NCBI GenBank assembly: GCA_013298745.1 | Contig: JAAFIT010000068.1 | Span: 1 to 9,262, forward strand | Origin: Sphingomonadales bacterium | GTDB lineage: Bacteria > Pseudomonadota > Alphaproteobacteria > Sphingomonadales > Sphingomonadaceae | DNA: 9,262 nucleotides | Reading direction: 5' to 3' | Shown: in pieces, positions 6,276 to 9,262 of the stretch | Position numbering within the stretch: position 1 is the stretch's first letter | Layout of the letters: every line of letters starts with the position of its first letter | Translations under genes and position numbers: made by a program | Notes under the pieces: model-generated | The model's database searches: none | Seen by the model: the letters and a program-made list of their open reading frames with translations, nothing else | Told to the model about the DNA's origin: nothing

Positions 6276-7883
6276 GTGCCAGCACCTGTGATGTCATCCC
6301 ATGGTCTCGATGCCCAGGGCTATATGACCCCGGCGAAGCTGCACTGGAACCTCGGCACTGCGCCGCTGATCGAACTCGCCGTGGCGCGGCATGAAGGCCT
6401 GTTGTCGAAGGACGGCGCCTTCGTCGTCGAAACCGGCAAGCACACCGGCCGCAGCGCCAATGACAAGTTCATCGTCCGCGATTCGGTCACCGATGGTGCC
6501 ATCTGGTGGGACAAGAACAAATCGATCACGCCCGAACAGTTCGCCGCCGTGAAGGCCGATTTCCAGGCGGCGCTCGCCACCAAGGAGACGCTGTTCGTCC
6601 AGGATCTGTTCGGCGGCTCGCAGCCCGAACATCGCGTCAAGGTGCGGGTGATTACCGAATTTGCCTGGCATTCACTGTTCATCCGCACACTGCTGGTGCG
6701 CCCCGAACTCAGCGCGCTCGCCGATTTCCTGCCCGAATACACCATCATCGATCTGCCGAGCTTCAAGGCCGATCCGGCGCGCCATGGCTGCCGCAGCGAA
6801 ACCATCGTGGCGGTGGATTTCGAAGGCAAGACCATCCTCATCGGCGGCACCGCCTATGCCGGCGAAATGAAGAAGAGCGTCTTCTCGATCCTCAATTATC
6901 TGCTGCCGCTGAAGGGCGTCATGCCGATGCACTGCTCGGCCAACATCGGCCCCAAGGGTGACACCGCCGTGTTCTTCGGCCTGTCGGGCACCGGCAAGAC
7001 GACGCTCAGCGCCGACGCCAGCCGCACCCTGATCGGTGACGACGAGCATGGCTGGTCCGACACCGCGGTCTTCAACTTCGAGGGCGGCTGCTATGCCAAG
7101 ATGATCCGCCTGTCGGCCGACGCCGAGCCGGAAATCTATGCCACCACCAAGCGCTTCGGCACCGTGCTGGAAAATGTCGTCATTGATCCCGTCACCCGCG
7201 AGATCGATCTTGATGACAACCGCCTCGCCGAAAACAGCCGCGGTTCGTATCCGATCGACTTCATCCCCAACGCCAGCGCCGACAACCTCGGCCCGGTGCC
7301 GAAGAACATCATCATGCTGACCGCCGATGCGTTCGGCATCCTGCCCCCCATCGCCAAGCTCACCCCGGATCAGGCGATGTACCACTTCCTGTCGGGCTAC
7401 ACCGCCCGTGTGGCCGGCACCGAAATCGGCGTGACCGAGCCCGATGCGACCTTCTCGACCTGCTTTGGCGCGCCGTTCATGCCGCGCCACCCGTCGGTTT
7501 ATGGCAATTTGCTCAAGGAACGCATCGCCAAGGGCGGTGTCGACGTCTGGCTGGTCAACACCGGCTGGACCGGCGGCGGCGCCGGCACCGGCGGCACCGG
7601 CACCCGCATGCCGATCAAGGCGACCCGCGCCCTGCTCAACGCGGCGCTCGATGGCACGCTCAAGACCGGCCAGTTCCGCACCGATGAAAACTTCGGCTTC
7701 CAGGTGCCGGTGGCAGTGCCGGGCGTTGATTCCAAGATCCTCAACCCGCGCGACACCTGGGCCGATGGTGCAGCCTATGACGCCAAGGCCAAGGCGCTCG
7801 TCGGCATGTTCATCGCCAACTTCGCCCAGTTCGCCGATCACGTCGATGCCGGCGTGATGGAAAGCGCCCCCAAGGCTGCATAA
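6276..7883 (+). CDS. pckA: Phosphoenolpyruvate carboxykinase (ATP)
   Basis: PckA converts oxaloacetate and ATP to PEP, CO2 and ADP, the first committed step of gluconeogenesis in the cytoplasm. The 535-residue length is typical of the ATP-dependent class. Visible motifs are TGRSANDKF with substrate-binding R59, [13 protein letters not shown] with K199/K200, and MPMHCSAN with metal ligand H219. Further along are the P-loop GLSGTGKT (235-242) and [20 protein letters not shown] with metal ligand D256 or D257. The GTG start is supported by AAAGGA 8 bases upstream; ATG 6291 would shorten it by 5 residues. It is transcribed away from chvI and separated from it by a 200-bp regulatory region. The same neighbourhood (pckA opposite chvIG-hprK) is familiar in alphaproteobacteria. 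PEP made here is also the phosphate donor of the PTS proteins encoded opposite. Confidence 0.97.
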   Translation: MPAPVMSSHGLDAQGYMTPAKLHWNLGTAPLIELAVARHEGLLSKDGAFVVETGKHTGRSANDKFIVRDSVTDGAIWWDKNKSITPEQFAAVKADFQAALATKETLFVQDLFGGSQPEHRVKVRVITEFAWHSLFIRTLLVRPELSALADFLPEYTIIDLPSFKADPARHGCRSETIVAVDFEGKTILIGGTAYAGEMKKSVFSILNYLLPLKGVMPMHCSANIGPKGDTAVFFGLSGTGKTTLSADASRTLIGDDEHGWSDTAVFNFEGGCYAKMIRLSADAEPEIYATTKRFGTVLENVVIDPVTREIDLDDNRLAENSRGSYPIDFIPNASADNLGPVPKNIIMLTADAFGILPPIAKLTPDQAMYHFLSGYTARVAGTEIGVTEPDATFSTCFGAPFMPRHPSVYGNLLKERIAKGGVDVWLVNTGWTGGGAGTGGTGTRMPIKATRALLNAALDGTLKTGQFRTDENFGFQVPVAVPGVDSKILNPRDTWADGAAYDAKAKALVGMFIANFAQFADHVDAGVMESAPKAA

Positions 7884-7891
7884 TCGTTATT

Positions 7892-7964
7892 GCCGCATTG
7901 CCGCCAGCCGGCGGTGCGGCTATCGATTCCGCAAGGCGCGCTGCCCCCGGCGCGCGGGGATTTT
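7892..7964 (+). terminator. Two GC-rich hairpins after pckA; possible terminator
   Basis: The first hairpin is at 7892-7920: outer stem GCCGCA/TGCGGC, inner stem CCGCC/GGCGG, loop AGCC, with three unpaired bases on the left arm. It has no T-run. The second lies at 7936-7964, where GCGCGC (7936-7941) can pair with GCGCGC (7950-7955), or CCCC (7945-7948) with GGGG (7956-7959). It is followed by ATTTT. The second resembles an intrinsic terminator with a short T-tract. It also overlaps the likely ribosome binding site of the next gene, so it may instead control translation. Confidence 0.4.
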
Positions 7965-7966
7965 CC

Positions 7967-9262
7967 ATGGTTGCCAGGCGTATCCTTTCCGGCGCGGCGC
8001 TTGCCGCGTGTGCGTGCGGCCCGGTTATGGCCGCCGAGACGCCCGCTCTGCCGCTGATTCCCGACGTCATCATCACGGCCGAGCGCCGCGCCGATCCGGC
8101 ACAGGCGCTGCCGATGGCGGTGACGGTGTTCACCGCCGATCGCGTTCAGCAACTTGGCGTGCAGACACCGCTCGGCGTTCTCGATTTCGTCCCCAATCTG
8201 GTCGGATCGAACAGCATCGGGCTGGGCAGCGCCAACGTGATTGCCCTCCGCGGCCTCGGCAATGCGGCGACCGATACCGTTACCAACCCGGCCGTCGCCA
8301 CCTTCCTTGATGATATCTATCTCGGCCGCCCCAACGGCAGCAATTTCGGGCTGTTCGACATCAACCGCATCGAAGTGCTGCGCGGGCCCCAGGCAACGCT
8401 GTATGGCCGCAACACCAGCGGCGGCGCCATCAATGTCGTGCTTGATCGCCCGGTCGATCGCGTCGCCGGCACGGCGGAATTCGGCGCCGGCGGCTATGGC
8501 CGCAAGCTGCTGCGCGGATCGATCAACCTGCCGTTCAGCCCTGCGGTGGCGTTCAAATTGTCAGGCTATTGGCAGAACGACAGCGGATACGTCCACAACA
8601 CCACCACCGGCGAGCGATTGAACGACAGCGACATGGCCGGGCTGCGCGGTGCGGTGCAGGTGACGTTCAGTGATCAATTGCGCTGGAATGTGGCCGCTAC
8701 CTACATGCGAACCGATGGCGACAATCTCGCCAATTCCGCCTGTGATCCCAATGCGCCGACCGTTTGCAACGCCCGCTTTGCCGCCACGGGCCGCCGCGTC
8801 GAACAGCCGCTTGGCGCCGCCAACCCGCTGATCCCGCTTGGCAATCGCCTCGATACCCAGATGTACACATCGCATCTCGATTGGGCCGGCGAGAATCTGG
8901 CGATTGCCGCCATCACCGGCTTCATCAACACCCGTGAGCGCTTTGCTGTTGATCTGACGGATGGCCGTCCGGCCCCCACCGCCGCCGTGCCGTCACCGGT
9001 GCCGGTCGCCACCGCGCCGGGCTTTGCACCGGTCACCAGCGACGGCGACTATGATCAGTTTTCGCAGGAGTTGCGCCTGACTGGATCGCTGCTTGCCGGG
9101 CGGGTCGATGTCATCGCCGGGCTGCTGTATTTCGACGCCAAGGATCGCCGCGACCAGGGCACCGCACGGATCGAAACCGGCGTTACCGATAAGGCCGCTT
9201 ATCTTCAGGCCGATATCAACGTCACCGACCGGCTTAAGCTGACCGCCGGCACGCGCTATACC
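7967..9262 (+). CDS. TonB-dependent receptor, 3' end outside window
   Basis: These outer-membrane receptors import large or scarce substrates using TonB-transmitted energy. 432 residues are visible and the frame is open at the right edge. A signal peptide (MVARRILSGAALAACACG) probably ends near A22/A23. The TonB box is about PDVIITAERR (32-41). The plug domain (about 42-160) has ALRGLGNAAT, ATFLDDIYLGRP and the family signature DINRIEVLRGPQATLYGRNT (131-150) followed by SGGAINVV. From about 165 the sequence alternates as beta strands and loops, typical of the 22-strand barrel. C259 and C267 could form a disulphide in an extracellular loop. The ATG at 7967 follows a GGGGA at 7956-7960 with a 6-base spacer. 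The substrate cannot be told from the sequence. The plug style resembles sphingomonad receptors for diverse organic compounds. No functional link with pckA is evident. Confidence 0.93.
   Translation, partial: MVARRILSGAALAACACGPVMAAETPALPLIPDVIITAERRADPAQALPMAVTVFTADRVQQLGVQTPLGVLDFVPNLVGSNSIGLGSANVIALRGLGNAATDTVTNPAVATFLDDIYLGRPNGSNFGLFDINRIEVLRGPQATLYGRNTSGGAINVVLDRPVDRVAGTAEFGAGGYGRKLLRGSINLPFSPAVAFKLSGYWQNDSGYVHNTTTGERLNDSDMAGLRGAVQVTFSDQLRWNVAATYMRTDGDNLANSACDPNAPTVCNARFAATGRRVEQPLGAANPLIPLGNRLDTQMYTSHLDWAGENLAIAAITGFINTRERFAVDLTDGRPAPTAAVPSPVPVATAPGFAPVTSDGDYDQFSQELRLTGSLLAGRVDVIAGLLYFDAKDRRDQGTARIETGVTDKAAYLQADINVTDRLKLTAGTRYT

Noticed and set aside
5810..6394. 194-codon plus-strand open frame running across the chvI-pckA gap
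   Set aside because: Antisense to chvI and then out of frame with pckA; no recognisable domain or ribosome site.
6672..7841. 389-codon open frame on the minus strand, opposite pckA
   Set aside because: It lies wholly antisense to pckA, has His/Gly/Ala-rich composition typical of a reversed high-GC gene and shows no domain; pckA motifs on the plus strand are unmistakable.
7967..8035. Lipobox-like LAAC (residues 12-15) at the start of the TonB receptor
   Set aside because: The hydrophobic stretch before the Cys is very short, and TonB receptors are normally barrel proteins with a signal peptidase I site, here near A22/A23.
1..9262. CRISPR arrays, tRNA/rRNA genes, insertion sequences, attachment sites
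   Set aside because: None seen: no regularly spaced repeats, no transposase or integrase motifs, no tRNA-like cloverleaf in the short gaps.

Overview
The window is high-GC, densely packed bacterial DNA. Its content points to an alphaproteobacterium, most likely Sphingomonadales. It has a ChvI/ChvG two-component pair followed by a short alphaproteobacterial-type HPr kinase, a mannose-family EIIA and HPr, all divergent from an ATP-type PEP carboxykinase gene. It also has a TonB-dependent receptor of the type abundant in sphingomonads. The order assignment is inferred from gene order and protein style, not from any marker gene.

Layout: (1) 1-764, minus: N-terminal two thirds of a type III polyketide synthase, cut by the window edge. 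(2) 850-1749, plus: a P1/DmpA-type self-cleaving aminopeptidase, divergent from the synthase and convergent with the next operon, sharing a CTAG in which both genes stop. (3) 1746-6075, minus: a tightly overlapping operon read chvI, chvG, hprK-rapZ fusion, EIIA (mannose family), HPr. Each gene overlaps the next by 4 or 32 bases. (4) 6076-6275: a 200-bp divergent regulatory region with a candidate pckA promoter and a repeated palindromic core. (5) 6276-7883, plus: pckA. (6) 7884-7966: two GC-rich hairpins. (7) 7967-9262, plus: start of a TonB-dependent receptor, cut by the window edge.

How the genes fit together: ChvG senses envelope or acid stress and ChvI is its DNA-binding partner. HPr and EIIA have their phosphorylatable histidines, but no sugar-specific EIIB/EIIC lies in the window, so they look like a regulatory rather than transport PTS. 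HPr also keeps the serine that HPr kinase modifies. PEP carboxykinase makes PEP, the phosphate donor of the PTS, so the divergent arrangement places PEP supply next to PEP-dependent signalling.

The most unusual item is that HPr kinase and the RNase-adapter/glucosamine-6-phosphate sensor family protein RapZ are one continuous 453-residue reading frame with two complete Walker A motifs. These are normally separate proteins. No stretch longer than 300 bases lacks a gene.
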